From positions 137,952,033 to 138,016,032 of the forward strand of contig OZ024931.1 of NCBI GenBank assembly GCA_964017235.1: 64,000 nucleotides of DNA, given 5' to 3'. Source of the DNA: Sabellastarte sp. h YS-2021 (taxonomy: Eukaryota > Annelida > Polychaeta > Sabellida > Sabellidae). The notes under the pieces are model-generated. The model saw nothing but the letters and a program-made list of their open reading frames with translations. It was not told the origin of the DNA and ran no database searches. This document shows, piece after piece, positions 34,125-46,300 of the stretch. Position numbers and translations under genes: made by a program. Position 1 is the first letter of the stretch, and each line of letters opens with the position of its first letter.

Positions 34125-35154
34125 TGTTACGGTCACGGGCAAGCGCGGTAGCAATTACCGGTTGTCTTCAAGTTGTAACAGAAAAAGCAAAATGTTAAAC
34201 TTAACAAATTTATTTAATAGTCACCAATAACGATTACAGTCAACTGGTATGCTCCTAACCAAACACACATTAATACAATTAATAAGATCTAGCTGACCTG
34301 ACCACTGAGACTAAGAGTTAAGTTTATCCGCCGTATCCAGCAATCTGTTCTGTAATCCATCCTGTGGTATGTTCTGTGATCTGTCAAATGTCCTGTGGTC
34401 TGTCCTGTGATCTGTCCAATGTTCACTCACACACGGATATCTATATCCTGTGACCTGTCTCACACTCAACAACACAAAAGGTTCTTGTCCTGCTATCCTT
34501 TATATATCCAGTCACACAGAATGTCTGTCTGGAGATATTTAGAGAGTTAACACAACTGTAGTGTCTGCTCCAAGATGTGGACAATGTCCAAAATGCAGTA
34601 AATCCACTCTCTGTTATATGAATGTACAATATCCAAAATATCCAAAGTATAATAAATCTGTCCAGATGATGTATCCAGTTCACTCCAGTAGAAGTTCACA
34701 GTAATATAAGCATATATTATATTCCAAAACACAATAGCTCTCCTTATAGCAAGCGAATACAAAGTTCACTTGTGGTCAGATGTACATTCCTTATATACAT
34801 TCACAGAAACCTCTGGAATTGTACAGAACCAACTCAAAAGAAACTTAAGTAATCTAGACCAAATGAAGAAGTTCTAGAACCTATGGGCTTCCCCCAAATC
34901 TATAAATAATACCACTGAGGTTAACCTAGAGGAATTCCCCCCAGTCCATAAATGGGTCAATAAATAAATACTATAACATATAACACAAAATCAATAACTC
35001 CCTTACTTTAAATGTTAACACATAAAAGAATCAATAACACAACTATCTTTTATGATAATATACAAACATAAAACTTAGATTAGACAATGCACTAATACAG
35101 TGTCCAATATATGTAGCATACAATGTACTGATATAGTGTCCAATATATGTAACA
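34125..35154 (-). repeat. LTR at the gag side (5' LTR)
   Basis: 1,030 bp, tgttacggtc...atatgtaaca. By eye about 6% different from the unit 1 LTR over the first ~330 bases, more than the outermost LTR is. It directly adjoins the primer site and gag. Confidence 0.88.
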
Positions 35155-35750
35155 CACACTAATACAATAATAAGATCTGGCTGACCTGACCACTGAGATT
35201 AAGAGTTAAGTTTATCCGCTGTATCCAGCTATCTGTTCTGTAATCTGTCCTGTGGTGTGTTCCGTGATCTGTCCAATGTCCTGTGGTCTGTCCTGTGATC
35301 TGTCCAATGTTCACTCACACACAGATGTCTATATCCTGTGACCTGTCCCACGCTAAACAACACAAAAGGTCCTTGTCCTGCTATCCTTTACATATCCAGT
35401 CACACAGAATGTCTGTCTGGAGATATTTAGAGAGTTAACACAACTGTACAGTCTGCTCCAAGATATGGACAATGTCCAAAATGCAGTAAATCCACTCTCT
35501 GTCATATGTATGTACAAAATCCAAAATATCCAAAGTATAATAGATCTGTCCAGACAATGTATCCAGTTCACTCCAGTAAAAAGTTCACAGTAATATAAGC
35601 ATATATTATATTCCAAAACACAATAGCTCTCCTTATAGCAAGCGAATACAAAGTTCACTTGTGGTCAGATGTACATTCCTTATATACATTCACAGAAACC
35701 TCTGGAATTGTACAGAACCAACTCAAAATAAACTTAAGATCTAGCTGACC
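35155..35750 (-). repeat. Partial LTR
   Basis: Internal LTR sequence without either LTR end, running from the 'cacactaatacaataataag' part to 'caaaataaacttaag'. It joins the end of one LTR to a scrap of leader ('aattttcc') beside the next. Confidence 0.85.
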
Positions 35751-35759
35751 TAATTTTCC

Positions 35760-36782
35760 TGTTACGGTCACGGGAAAGCACGGTAGCAATTACCGGTTGT
35801 CTTCAAGTTGTAACAGAAAAAGCAAAAAGTTAAACTTAGCAAATTTATTCAACAATTAACAATAATGATTACAGTCAACTGGTATGCTCTTAACCAAACA
35901 CACTAATACAATAATAAGATCTGGCTGACCTGACCACTGAGATTAAGAGTTAAGTTTATCTGCCGAATCCAGCCATCTGTTCTGTAATCCGTCCTGTGGT
36001 GTATTCCGTGATCTGTCCAATGTCCTGTGGCCTGTCCTGTGATCTGTCCAATGTTCACTCACACACAGATGTCTATATCCTGTGACCTATCCCACGCTAA
36101 ACAACACAAAAGGTCCTTGTCCTGCTATCCTTTACATATCCAGTCACACAAAATGTCTGTCTGGACATATTTAGAGAGTTAACACAACTGTACAGTCTGC
36201 TCCAAGATATGGACAATGTCCAAAATGCAGTAAATCCACTCTCTGTCATATGAATGTACAATATCCAAAATATCCAAAGTATAATAGATCTGTCCAGACA
36301 ATGTATCCAGTTCACTCCAGTAAAAAGTTTACAGTAATATAAGCATATATTATATTCCAAAACACAATAGCTCTCCTTATAGCCAGCGAATACAAAGTTC
36401 ACTTGTGGTCAGATGTACATTCCTTGTATACATTCACAGAATCCTCTGGAATTGTACAGAACCAACTCAAAACAAACTTAAGCAACCTAGATTGAATGAG
36501 GAAGTTCTAGAACCTATGGGCTTCCCTCAAATCTATAAATAGTATCACTGAGGTTAACCTAGAGGAATTCCCCCAGTCCATAAATGGATATATAAATACT
36601 ATAAAACATAACACAAAAATCAATAACTCCCTTACTTCAGATGTTAACACATAAAAAGAATCAATAACACAGTTATCCTTTATGACAGCATACAAACATA
36701 AAGCCTTGATTAAACAATGCATTAATATAGTGCCCAGTGAATGTAACACACAATGTATTGATATAGTGTCCAATATATGTAA
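35760..36782 (-). repeat. Outermost right LTR
   Basis: About 1,023 bp. Preceded by 'aattttcc', the same leader word that lies next to the LTR at 34,125, so it was once the 5' LTR of an element. It resembles the unit 1 LTR more closely than the 34,125 LTR does, especially in its right half. Harbinger sequence resumes at 36,783. Confidence 0.87.
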
Positions 36783-37390
36783 GACAATATGCTGCTGTAG
36801 CATTCTTTTTCTTGTCTTTAAAGGATCCAGGGCATGGCCCAGGATTTGGGTACCTTAATTCTCCTCCTGGGGGCTGGCTGGGGCTAAGGTTGTGGTGATA
36901 GCTGTAGGGCAGGTGATGGTGGTGGGTTCAAATGTGTTTTCCCATCAAGATGGAAATTAAAATATTAAAGTTAATGAAGGCCAAAAGTACCCTAAGCTGA
37001 TGTTGTAAGTCTCTGTGATGAATAGCTGGCATCTTTGCAGTGACAAATGATGTTTTTTTACAGTCAGAGGTGGTATATACAGTTTTGAACCAATTCCAAC
37101 TCTGGATCCAAGCTCCAGGATTTAATCAGTCTAGTCAGGGTGAGTCTTGAAAATAATCCAGTCCTCTTTGTTTGATATTACTGCTTGTTAGGTGTTACAG
37201 CTTGTCGCAGTAGTTTTGTGTCATTGTTGGGATCTTGATCCAGACAAGCCAGTATGTTCTACGTCCTGTCGGGAAGATGTAACTGACCCAGCATTTTAGC
37301 ACACTTTTTTGTGGTTTTTGTCCCCGATTCCATGACTTTTGCAACCAACCCTAGAGTTGTAGAGTCAGTTATACTGTTGGTTATAGTGGA
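36783..37390 (-). mobile_element. Second Harbinger element, right piece
   Basis: Begins with the N-terminal side of the transposase (minus-strand words matching HALDPLKTRKRMLQQHI against HALAILQGRERVLQNI of the first copy), then 5' noncoding sequence that parallels 2,400-2,930: a ggatcc block, 'ttgttgggat', 'ttttagcacactttttt', and 'accctagagttgtagagtcag'. It is the other half of the element at 16,425-17,037. Confidence 0.7.
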
Positions 37391-39000
37391 AAACCCCCAT
37401 TTAAAGCAAAAAAAGTCTATTTTATTGACATGTAGTTCTTTTGTGCCTTTAATAAACTTCTGCTTGCAAAGCCAAAATTGTTGTTTTGCACCCTGTTCAA
37501 CATCTAGGTTCATATTAGGATAGATAATCAGGATTGCCATTTGTGGGAGTCAAACCCACAGAGAGGTAACTGCCAGCTTTGACTTGCAAAGACAATGACA
37601 GTTCATTCTGTCTTCTTCTCCGCGAAGAATCATGCCTAATTTTTACCAACTGGCACCTGTATGATGCACAAATGGTCCGTTGTGTGGGTAAATCTCACAA
37701 CCCACTTCAAAGCAGAGTAACAAACTCTTTTCCTGAAATTGGTCTCAACATGTGTGCCATCTTGATATTCTTGGTGTAATGGTTTGGCTATCCTAGCAGA
37801 CGCCATCTATAAATTTGTGATTGAACTCATTAAGTCTAGGTAACGTGGTCTAGGTTTTGGTTGAGTCCAGTCCTTTACACTTGAAATCTGCTCTGGGTCA
37901 ACAGCAATCTATTTTTTGTAATGACCAAATACACAATTTGTCCATCGGTTAACATAATAAATAAGGCTTTTTCACAATGTGAAACTATGTCTGTAATACC
38001 TTCATCAATATTAGTACCTAACTGAAGTGTATGACCTAGTTCCTCTAGATTATTTTTTGGCTCAAATTTACTGAAGTTTTGTTCTTGTATTTCAACTAAA
38101 ATAGCTATTGCTACTCTCAAAGAAGAATATATATCATACCAAGTGGATGACATACCATACCGAGATTATCTGAAACAAAAAGCAGTATACTATTATATTA
38201 AGATCAAAGAGATATTATTCTATTTAGTACTTTTTGCTAAACTGGCACTAAACTATAGATTAAAATACTTATTGCAATTATTGAATGATGTATAACCTCA
38301 ATTAGTCAATAATCCAACACAGTTTTTTTCATTTGCATTACTTCTGTACAGACAATCTTATGAGTTATTACAATCAACACTAAATTCATACAATCAAGCA
38401 AAGTATACAACTGATCAACAAAAAATAGTTATTTCTGTCAGCCAATATATCAAAACATATGTTTGTGACCCCAATAACAATAGTTACTCCACCACTCCCT
38501 AAAAACCACTTAAATCAATTCATGTTTTTTTGTAGTTCTATATTTTAGTTATCCTTGTTTACAACTAGGAAAACAACATTCTTGGGAGAGCGAGGGTAGC
38601 AAATCCCTGATTAAGTTATCAGAATACCTCTGATAGCACATGATGAGGGTATGTGTACTACAAATAATACATAGTATGCATCGCATCATATTGTGGGCAC
38701 TCTCTGTTGAGACTACATTTTAGCATTGAAAATGAAATACAAAAGTAAATAGATACAATAGTAAACTAAATAAACAATTACAGGTATAAATCAAAGGGGA
38801 AGAAATAGTATCATTGTAACAAGTACATATAGTAATGTTGAGAATGATGTTGCTACAAAATTATTGTTCAACTAGTGCCATAAGAAAGTTTTACTTATTT
38901 GCAGAAAGGTTTTTATTTTTTATATTGGAAAACAATACAGTTTTAAATTATGAAATTGTCCTTTAGCTTTTCAATCATCCTCCTTACAAACAACATCCGC
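37391..39000. other. Mostly noncoding; one 92-codon minus-strand frame
   Basis: No repeat or element recognised. A minus-strand frame at 37875-38153 opens with ATG (MSSTWYDIYSSLRVAIAILV...) and has a protein-like mix. A pyrimidine tract ending in cag lies about 20 bases upstream, like a 3' splice site, but a stop follows in frame before the ATG. I cannot assign it. A gtttgactccc word near 37,545 resembles a pol III B box without an A box. Confidence 0.3.
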
Positions 39001-39694
39001 CAGGGCCAGGATTCACAGAAGGTCTTAAGCAAAAAATTGTCATAACTTTAAGAGAAAAGTCTTAACTCTGCAAGAATTTTGTCATAAAGTTAAGACTTTT
39101 TTGCTTAGACAAAATGGAATTCACAAAAGGTCTTAGACAAAAATTTTCTCATAACTTTAAGACAAAAGGTCTTAGACAAAAATTTTCTCATAACTTTAAG
39201 ACCACTGCATGTATTTACATTTTACCCTTTCTTATGCCCACAAAATATATACTATGGGGATCTATACTTCCTATGAAAGTAATTTCTGTGGATTGTAATA
39301 AAAATTTACATAATTTATTTACCTATAAATTTCTACATTTATCTTCTTGTGGTAAAAATAATTTCATAAAAATGGCTGACTCACAATAAAACATAAACAC
39401 TACTATTTTTATATAATTTTACAAAAAAAGTAACAAATCTGATTTATAATTTTGAAAAGCATGTTTGATGTATTTCTCGATTAAAAATGTTTTTGTTTTA
39501 CTAAAATTTGTTAATTTGAATTCAAAGTATTTAAGACTTTTTGCACAAATTTTGTCTCAGCTAAGATTTTGCTAAGCGCTTTTTGTGAATCCCAATTAAA
39601 GAGAAATCTTAGCTAAGACAAAAGTCATAACTTTAAGACTGGTCTGAGCAAAACAATTGCATAAACTTAAGACCTTTTGTGAATGCCGGCCCTG
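39001..39694. mobile_element. 694-bp nonautonomous element with ~29-bp imperfect TIRs
   Basis: The left end cagggccaggattcacagaa and the reverse complement of the right end cagggccggcattcacaaaa match with few differences, then both continue ggtcttaag. The interior repeats 'aaggtcttagacaaaaattt' and 'cataactttaagac' several times in both orientations, so much of the element could fold on itself. The CAGGG start is common in hAT-type ends. A clear 8-bp target duplication is not visible (flanks acatccgc and aacatttt), so the assignment stays open. Confidence 0.78.
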
Positions 39695-40700
39695 AACATT
39701 TTATTGAATAAATATATTGTTTTATATGGTTGACAATGTGATTCGAAATTTTGGCATTCTTTTCCACTTTAAAGCTATTAATACAGTAGTTAAATTAAGG
39801 CTATGGAAATCAATGAAGGGCTTTGGTAATAGTAATTGTAGTAATAGCTTACCAAAATGTATTTGCTACTGGACACTGTAAGAATAGATGCTTATGTTGC
39901 CATCGCCTTCCCGTGAGGATCACAAGACCATGAGTTCAACATCATGAGATGCAATGAAAGGCAAAATGTCCGTTTTTCCCACTCTTTCTGTTAGAAGCTA
40001 GCCGGAATATTTTACAGTTGTTTATTTTATAGCGGTTTATTTAAAACAAAGACAAACCTCACGGCGACATTTGCGTGTCTTGCAATCATATCCACTAATA
40101 TTACAAGAATCTTCCTTAATTTTACGAATACTAACAAATTTGTTCCTTATCAAAATCCTGTGCAAAATTTAATACTGAAAGCATCTAATTTTATTTTCTA
40201 CTGTACACTGGAAGTATAATAAATAATATTAGCACATTATTCCTTGGTTATCAGTCTCAAGATTTTCTGACCATATCAAAATGTGGTTCTTTTGAACATA
40301 TATAGAGTTTATAATTTTCCAATATATACCCCTATCAGCTTTAATCATTTGTGGCAGCTCTGTTAGTACTGGCTGCAAGATCTCAATACTTCTTAGTTTA
40401 AATAGGTTTTGATTCCCATAGCCTTGTGATTGACTGTATTGATTAGCAGAAATCAACAAAACACATTGTGACTCCTCATGTTACTCTGAAGTCTTCAAAC
40501 TCATTAACTGAGCATCTTCATCCAAAAATTCCTTCATAAAAATGACAATTACTTCCTGAAATTTTGTTTTCTTTTTTCAAGAAGGTCTTTAAACAAAGTT
40601 ATAGAAAGACACTCAAACATTAATTCCCAACAGCAAGTTGTTTGTTGTATATAAGTCCCGCAAAAATGCAGGTTTGTTTTTTAATAAATTGAGTTCACCT
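39695..40700. other. Noncoding, nothing firm
   Basis: AT-rich. A weak tRNA-like patch near 39,895-39,960 (with gagttcaacatc) may be a very old SINE head. The longest frame (76 codons, minus) is unconvincing. Confidence 0.35.
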
Positions 40701-41309
40701 CTTCAGGAAATTCATGAATGGCTGTCATCATGTATGCTAAATTAAACCCTTATAAAACAGAGTTTGTTATCTTTGGGTCTCATCTTCAGCACACAAAAAG
40801 ATGCTCACCTCCCTGTCAAGTTCTTTGGTAGTTTTCTGCATCCTTTGTATCAGGTTTGATGCTATTTTTTGCTTTGTTGATCATGTCCAACAAAACTTTG
40901 AAGGATTTGCTTCATTCAAATGCGTGATTACGAGCGGTTTAGACAGTATCTGACAGATAAAATTGCTATCCTGCTAAAATTGTCAAAGCCTGCAATAGAT
41001 ACAAACATCTATTTATATACTACTATATTGGCATAAGATACAACCACCTGGATAAAATGTTCCTGAATTCTTCCTATCTGTACATAAAGACAAAAAACAT
41101 CTGGCTACATCTTTGCTATTGAGACTCCTACAGTGTGGAATGGTGATGTTTATTCTGCCTAAATTCTGGTTTATAAAATATGTGTCCAATATTTAGTACG
41201 TTCTGATGTCAATGCTTTCAACTTTTGAACACATATTGCAGAAAGAAAAAGATACTTAAATTCTTTGATTGAACCTAGCCAATGATTTGGTGTCTTGGAG
41301 TCATATTTG

Positions 41310-41490
41310 TTTGTTTATTGCACTTTATTATATTCTTAAAAAAGATGTGAAAAAGTTCAAAGTTCAAAAGCCAAGGTCATACTGGGACAGGTAGAAAGTT
41401 TTGCGGCTGATGGGAGTCAAACCACCAAAAAGGTTATAGCCTAAAATGACATACCAAACGTGCTAACCACTAGACCAGTGAAGAAACCTC
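41310..41490 (-). mobile_element. tRNA-derived SINE, second copy type
   Basis: On the minus strand: tggtctagtggttagcacg (A box) then ggtttgactccc (B box, 41412-41423), a short body and an A-rich tail with aataaacaaacaaa. The head differs from the SINE at 7.8 kb, so it is another family or subfamily. No clean target duplication seen. Confidence 0.72.
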
Positions 41491-41729
41491 CAGCCTCTAC
41501 TTGATATGTCGTGTTAGAGCTCAGATATGACAATACCTTAATTATTTCCATTCCCCAAAAACCTCTGTACAATTTTGAACTTTGATGTCAAAATCTTTTG
41601 CTGGCACTGAGAGAACGTTCATGGCATAAACACATTTTGGTATTGAGAATGAGCGCGTGCCTTGAAAGCGTCTATAGAAAACTTTTTTTTTTGTCTCCGG
41701 ACTTAGATGAAATGTGCATTCTGAATTGC

Positions 41730-41960
41730 TCTCTCTTGCTTTCCTATAGCTAAAAGAACAAATGTCCTTTTAGTTTTTGCCCATCCATAAGCCCTTTTGT
41801 CTCTGTACTTTTGATGACAGTGACAACACTCCAATAGTTAAAAGGACACATGTCCTTTCAGCTTTCAGCTTTTTATACATATGTTCTTTTGTCTCCATAC
41901 TTTGATGACAGTCACAACACTCTCTTGCTGTCCAATACCTAAAAGGACACATGTCCTTTT
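41730..41960. repeat. Three degenerate ~90-102-bp units, each with a hairpin word
   Basis: Each unit ends in a near-palindrome (41751-41772, 41839-41858, 41941-41960). The last is arm aaaaggaca, spacer ca, arm tgtcctttt. Between them 'ttttgtctc(t/c)(g/a)tacttt.gatgacagt.acaacact' recurs. Confidence 0.75.
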
Positions 41961-42232
41961 GCTGTGGGATGCATCTAACCTCAATTTTCTTTCTGTCATA
42001 AGACTTTCATAATTCTAGTGCACTACTCGTGTCTCTGATGTCTTTGCCTTCTTTCATTATAATTTTGCTATGTCATAGTGTTAATTTCTGTGTGAAAAGA
42101 GAGCTAAAGAAGTGTTAACCAGGCAACCCTTTGTAAAGCCTTTCCATAATTTGCACTAGTGATTGCTCTTGCTTATGTTTCTGCATGAAGGCGTTATACA
42201 AACCATCAAATCAATGAATGAATATTTTGCCA

Positions 42233-44200
42233 AAGCTATTTATTCTAAGTACATTTCAAATGTATGCCCATTCCAAGGAGTCAGTTGATCTTTTTAAAGT
42301 CCAGCAAAATAATTAAGCCTGGTTGTTTTTATCCAAAATGGATGTTAACATGAATATATCCATTTTGCAGAAATGCCTTTTTGTGTTTCTGCACTTGCAC
42401 GAAATTTAGAAGTGAAATGGGCCATTGTGGTTAAAAAATTCTCGAGGTTTATTTGTCCTTGGTAGTCTGTGAGATAGGACTACAACTTTGAGCCATCGGT
42501 ACAATTTCAGGGAATAATTGTCATAGTAAATTTTTGGTAAAGTATACCCCCCTAGTTTCAGGATACATGTTATAGCATTGCACTGGTGGTAGCTTTTTGT
42601 GTGCTGTTGCATTACATATAAACTTACAAATCATATTTTCAAAAATTCGATATAGCACCAAATAATGTGTTCGACTTCAAAATGATGATTCTCACTTCTT
42701 ATTGACCATAAGTTTTGAAATTAATAAAAATTTTACTTATAATATGTTACTAGATATAAAAATGGGGGTGAAATGAGCAAAGGTGATATCTAACATCATT
42801 GTTAATAGGCATTGTACAAATGTATTGTGTCTAAATATCAGTTTTTATGAAAGAATAAAAGTCCAATTTCTGTGATGGCTTTCTAAAAATAACACATATT
42901 ACAACTAATTTTAAAACTTTGAAAGACAAATGTCAATATTTGTGCAAACAACAGTGACAAATGTGGCAAAAATCAAATCTTATCCCTGGTTATGTTTGGC
43001 TTGTCATTTTTAAAATGTCACGTTTTAATATTTTGCTTGGCCAGTATGACAGTAAGATACTTTTGCTGTAGTTTTCAGTCCGGCAGGGTTTTTTCAGTTC
43101 ATTGCAACTGGCCTTAGCTATTGAATGCAATGTTCATATTTAAATAGGAATACCAACATAGTTTCTCCTGTTTTATGTTTTAGTACAGGCGTGCATACCA
43201 GGACAGGGTGAACAGTAGAATAGATATTGTTATTACTTATATGTTTGTAGATTGTTTCAGAATGGAGACTAATCAGCAATTAGAAAATATTTAGAAACGG
43301 TGTATCAAAAGATGAAAACTTAGCTACCCTTATGAATCATGGAAAACAATGCTTGAAGCAGCCAAACTAAGACATTTTAAGATCATTTGAGATATTGCTG
43401 AGAAACTTTCAGAAACAGAAACCCAACAATCTACTATCATCACAACTGCCAAAGCCTCTTTACATATGTTTGAACAAAATACTGAAAATAAAAATAGTTT
43501 TCAAGTTACAACTGACTTCCTCAACAGTGATAACCGCAAAGTCAACTGATATACAGATTGATAACATTGATGAAACACAATTAATCATGCAAAAATCATT
43601 TTTACTAATAAAGGGTAAGGATAACATAGAATACTGGGGTGATGTGAGTATAGACTTCATGGAATAAATAATTAAGCATCCCTTAAAGAGCCACTGCTGC
43701 ATTATAGTATCCCTTGCATATCTCCCGTATTACTGGAAGCTTTCTAACCACATTTGGCAGTTATATACTGTAATGGTCAAGAATTTAAGTAAAACAGCTA
43801 AAGAAACCTCAAAATTCCTTAATAACAGGCAAACAATTTCAGAGACCTAGCTTTCGCTGGCTGCAGCACAGACACAAATCAATACTCATGGCAGTCCACT
43901 CCTAATTAAAGCCTTAGCCAATCCCTGCTCCTTTAGGTGCTGCAGCCCTTGTAAAGTAACCAATATAATCCAGCTTGCTGCTGGAGAGAGATAGAGAGAC
44001 AGTTAGTGAGAGAGATGTACAGTCTTGCGTTTTAACAACTAACATTCTGGGGACTAAGTTGAGTTCACACTTCCCCAGAATGACTGAGTTTCAGTTATCC
44101 AAACATAACATGAATTGTACTTGTGAATTGTTACAAGATGTGTGAATAAAATATGAAGGAGTAAACACGTGTTTCGATTCTGTCGTTGTGGCGACCTGGA
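42233..44200. other. Noncoding, nothing firm
   Basis: AT-rich with long A/T runs. A plus-strand frame of 90 codons at 43395-43667 has no recognisable domain. The right part, 43,850-44,200, holds gaga-rich sequence and an aataaaat word at 44,145-44,152 and could be the end of an LTR for the element to its right, but no matching partner was found. Confidence 0.3.
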
Positions 44201-44559
44201 CCTCTCATAAAAAGCAGCCAAGCGAGTCAAGCAGGAGTGGACATAGTGGAGATCTGGGAATCCACAGCTGCCGTCAGGCACTGCTGGAATCCACTAAAAT
44301 CACCTCCCTCTATCCCCGAAAACCTATAATTTGGACATGGTGAGATTCCAAAGTTACAAACAATACCTATGGATTATAATCATACATGAACAATGTCAAT
44401 ATGAATCCAGCAGTTTGAACAACACCGTCATATGGACCCGTCTATGGACCCACAATTCAGCTGACTGATGATTGCTACATTAAACACATTGTATTACCTC
44501 CTAATTGTTCAGCCACAAGTGCAGATCAATGGGACATTGCATCTAAAGAATGGCAGAAC

Positions 44560-46300
44560 AGTTTCCACATGATAGAGCCCATGCTGAGGGTTGACACTAT
44601 ATACACGGTACCGAGAATGATGGACTGGAACACAATGCCAGTGATGACCACAACAACCCAGCCAATTTGTCTCCAGATCACTACGAAGACCACGCAGACA
44701 ACAACATCCCCCGACAGACACCACCCACAACCAACAGATGAACAACATGGACCCCAAGCAGGGAATCAACTCCCTGCCCCGGATGACAACCAGGAAGAGG
44801 ACCTTGCTACCACAGCCTCCGGAAATGCAGGATAAGAGACTGGTGACCATTTAGACAATCCAGATAATTCAGCAGACATTCACAATGACAATCAAGCAAT
44901 AGACAATAATTTTGTTATGGATAATCCGGCAGCTCATGCACCACACGACCAGCCAGATCACCCAACTCCAGAGAGACAGGCATAGTACAGACAACCAGAG
45001 GTAATTATACAACATAACCCCATACAAACCCTCCATAGAGCCCACCTTTTCAATCAAGATAGTCCTCACTTACAGGTAGATCCAGAGATATCATTTAGGA
45101 TACCACATTTACAACAGGCAGAGAGATCTGAATATCAACCCTACAATGCCATATATTTCCCACCATTACCTACTAGGTTCCCCCCTACCACACACGTAAG
45201 TGTAAAGATGGACAACTTACCATTTAAACTGCAATCTGTTAGTGGTAATCCAGATGAAGATAATTTTAAACTCTCAGCAGAAGTGTTATGATGGTTTTAT
45301 AATAAACAGGCAGGGATCTTTCACATGTGCCTCCATGGTGCAGCAAAAGTCTGGTTTCAAAATCTTGAACACCACACTAGGACAAATATTAACAAAATAT
45401 TTTGTGCATTCCTCTTAAGGTTCAAATCTTTAGGTTTAGATTGGACAAGAGGGGCATCTTTCCAATCACTTAGACAAATGCCACAAGAAAGTGTCCAACA
45501 ATTTGCAAATCCTGTCTTAGAGAAAGAGACAAACATAGGCAAATCAGATAAAGATCTGATGAACCAATCTGTCAGAGGACTGTCTAATAAATGTAGAACC
45601 CACACCATTGCCCTAGGTCCAAATTTCTTTGCCCAACCAGCCCGGACAGCTTCATTGTTTGAGAGTGCGAAAACTTTCGGCCAAGATGACAGTGCCGCTG
45701 TTCTACAAAAACAAGAGACAAATACACCAAACCAGGACACTAGAACTTTAAAACAAGTGAACTCTAAATTAAAGTGTGCATATTGCAAGAGAGAAGGTCA
45801 TCATATCTCAGAGTTCAACAACCGATGGAGTCAACTGTCCAACAACACCCAGTGGGCTGAGCAACCACAACAAAGACAACAGTCAGAAGGACACAACAGG
45901 CAACAGAATATCCTCAGGTCTGTAAATTGAGATATTGTGTTTTATAGTTGTAATGGCAGAGGTCACATTGCACGGGATTGACGTGGATTGCAAAATCAAA
46001 GGCCAAATTATCAGAGTAACAATAATTACAAACCAAACTTTCAAAAACAGGACTATCGGAGACAACAATATATTTTTCAAAACCCATCACAAAATAGGCC
46101 ACCCACAAGAAACAACTATCAAGGTTATCAACAAACCAATTGTCAACCATTTCCACAGAATGACAGATACAGGCAAAAGTACACCAACTCAGACAAAACT
46201 AAAAAGGACCAGGGGACATTTATCAACATCTTCATTTGGTAAGAAACCACTTTCCCAGTACTCTAGGCGATTTTCTCAAACATTTAACCCCAGAAAATGA
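44560..46300 (+). mobile_element. gag part of the env-bearing fossil
   Basis: A low-complexity Thr/Pro/Gln-rich leader (about 44,570-44,840), then a gag core from about 45,208 (VKMDNLPFKLQSVSGNPDED, GAAKVWFQNL, FQSLRQMPQESVQQFA) and a Cys/His knuckle remnant (CAYCKREGHH). Asn/Gln-rich sequence follows. The part is broken. Confidence 0.72.

Larger units (their letters stand above)
17038..36782 (-). mobile_element. Fossil LTR retroelement complex, SCAN-gag gypsy (Gmr1/KRBA2-like)
   Basis: Minus-strand element inserted in the second Harbinger. Parts seen: LTRs of about 1.0 kb starting TGTTAC and ending GTAACA, a polypurine tract beside each left LTR, integrase, aspartic protease, CCHC knuckle, SCAN-like gag, coiled coil, SAP-like gag start, and a tRNA-Pro primer site. 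I recognise no RT or RNase H part. The SCAN-like gag and the 'ESPMGGHLGINKTYNKI' and 'YHPESQGALERFH' integrase wording point to the Gmr1/KRBA2-like branch of Ty3/gypsy, in which integrase precedes RT. The outermost LTRs (17038 and 36782) differ by a few percent, the array units by 1% or less. The complex is broken, with several breaks per unit. Tandem duplication has multiplied it, so this is not one simple insertion. Confidence 0.8.
40720..42232 (+). mobile_element. Eroded CR1/L2-like LINE, 3' part, split by later insertions
   Basis: Plus-strand RT wording survives in mixed frames: MYAKLNPYKTEFVIFGSHLQ (the 'KLNPDKTEFIIFG' block after the catalytic motif), PAKIVKACNR, and a TPTVWN-like block near 41,125-41,150. 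There are several frame changes and stops, and none of the C-terminal domain is intact. A typical LINE end, gcatgaaggcgttatacaaa followed by a (tgaa)n tail, closes it at 42,180-42,232. A SINE (41,310-41,490) and a palindromic repeat (41,730-41,960) lie inside. It is much older than the LINE at 4-5 kb. Confidence 0.6.

Noticed and set aside
38992-39702. 8-bp target duplication around the 694-bp element
   Set aside because: Flanks acatccgc and aacatttt agree only loosely, so I do not claim one.
43850-44300. 5' LTR of the env-bearing fossil
   Set aside because: There are poly(A)-like and possible primer-like words, but no matching copy was found at the right side, so no LTR can be claimed.
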